Under the pieces are notes generated by a model. It had not been told where the DNA came from. It made no database searches and saw nothing but the letters and a program-made list of their open reading frames with translations. Positions 35,586 to 36,128 of a stretch of DNA of 36,128 nt are shown piece after piece; the stretch's first letter is position 1, and the number at the start of each line of letters is the position of its first letter. Location of the stretch: positions 1-36,128 of IMG/VR virus record IMGVR_UViG_3300033148_001585, one strand, 5' to 3'. The DNA is from a virus. The position numbers and the translations under genes were made by a program.

Positions 35586-36128
35586 AAATAATATTTAATA
35601 TCATGAATAGATACAGCTAATCCTTTTTCTATTAATCCAAAAACATCGAAATGCCATTCATAAAGCTTTTGAAACATATCCATCTGATGAGTAAAATGAA
35701 GTGGCTCTGTTGACTCCTTAATTAGTGTTACACTGAACGACCTGAAGGGGATGCTGTAGGATAATCGATGTGTCACTTTCCAGTTTGTTATATAAAAATC
35801 AATGCTACACTCTCCATCTGCTGGATATAATTCTATGTCTGATTTTAAGTTAGAGAATTCTAATTGCGATTTATCCCAACCAATAATATAGGTTAATTCA
35901 TTTATAGGAATAAATTTCTCTCCATTAACCTCAATCTCTTTTGTCAAGTCTGACAATGGGCGAAGGATTAGGCTGTAGTCGGATGCAAAGTCACATACGC
36001 TTAAGGTCTGTATAGCCTTGCCATTTGATATAGTTATCGAGTTCGAGTCGTGCAAACTCTTTACTTTCCAAATATCAGAAGCTCCATAAGCCTCATCGCC
36101 TATATTAAAATGTTTTAATTCTAATTTC
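35537..36128 (-). CDS. Partial hypothetical protein, at least 196 aa
   Basis: The open frame continues through the right edge (reading ...LELKHFNIGDEAYGASDIWK at the start), so the true start lies outside. An internal TTG at 36055 is not a good start because coding continues upstream with NIGDEAYGAS. Soluble alpha/beta protein without recognised motif. The end overlaps attC-like hairpin H3. Confidence 0.6.
   Translation of the reverse strand, partial: KLELKHFNIGDEAYGASDIWKVKSLHDSNSITISNGKAIQTLSVCDFASDYSLILRPLSDLTKEIEVNGEKFIPINELTYIIGWDKSQLEFSNLKSDIELYPADGECSIDFYITNWKVTHRLSYSIPFRSFSVTLIKESTEPLHFTHQMDMFQKLYEWHFDVFGLIEKGLAVSIHDIKYYLLMNGAMFFFVFHNEI

Overview
The window looks like the greater part of a tailed double-stranded DNA phage or prophage of a Bacteroidota host, most likely a flavobacterium. 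Base composition is AT-rich. Most genes start behind A-rich leaders rather than Shine-Dalgarno sites. Several promoters match the Bacteroidota consensus TTTG, about 20 nt, TAnnTTTG. The gene set is a siphovirus-like toolkit: terminase pair, portal, ClpP-type prohead protease, major capsid protein, tape measure, a tail protein with an SGNH esterase domain, an amidase endolysin, a holin-like protein, SSB, a YqaJ-type exonuclease, a DnaC-like loader and two methyltransferases. I see no integrase, lysogeny repressor, replicative helicase or DNA polymerase, so lifestyle cannot be decided. The right edge cuts a gene.

Nearly everything reads leftward. (1) 60-4400: recombination genes (ssb, exonuclease, possible annealing partner) and small accessory genes separated by repeats. 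(2) 4496-8216: a possible small RNA, then holin, endolysin, adenine and cytosine-type methyltransferases and small genes. (3) 8031-10387: a compact replication operon (initiator, helicase loader) whose genes carry strong AAGGAGG sites, with its own promoter and a terminator just upstream. (4) 10498-13299: small accessory genes (zinc ribbons, a YopX-like protein). (5) 13455-20737: head module in transcription order protease, capsid, possible tube protein, portal, connector, structural protein, then small membrane, cysteine-cluster and nuclease-like genes. (6) 20869-21879: a short rightward cassette of five small genes ending in a bidirectional terminator. (7) 21918-33937: packaging and tail module, from terminase subunits through tail completion and tail-tip/fibre genes to the tape measure. 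(8) 34157-36128: accessory genes with 3' hairpins.

The most unusual content is non-coding. An 18-bp palindrome (consensus near RCATGTTNTANARCATGY) occurs six times. In five cases a TAnnTTT(G/A) box follows at 22 or 31-32 nt, which looks like a regulon using one DNA-binding protein at class-II-like and one-turn-further positions. Two of these promoters lead into structured non-coding transcripts: a 119-nt tRNA-Leu-like RNA with an aberrant middle (31957-32075) and a roughly 100-nt RNA ending in a terminator (33992-34091). A third candidate RNA (4496-4588) has a consensus promoter and a terminator and carries an anti-SD-complementary AAGGAGGTG. Three 48-bp palindromic repeats (R1) look like iterated operator-promoter units. 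Three 49-bp hairpin repeats (R2) and three imperfect attC-like hairpins sit just 3' of small genes, as if marking movable gene cassettes. Functions for these elements are inference.
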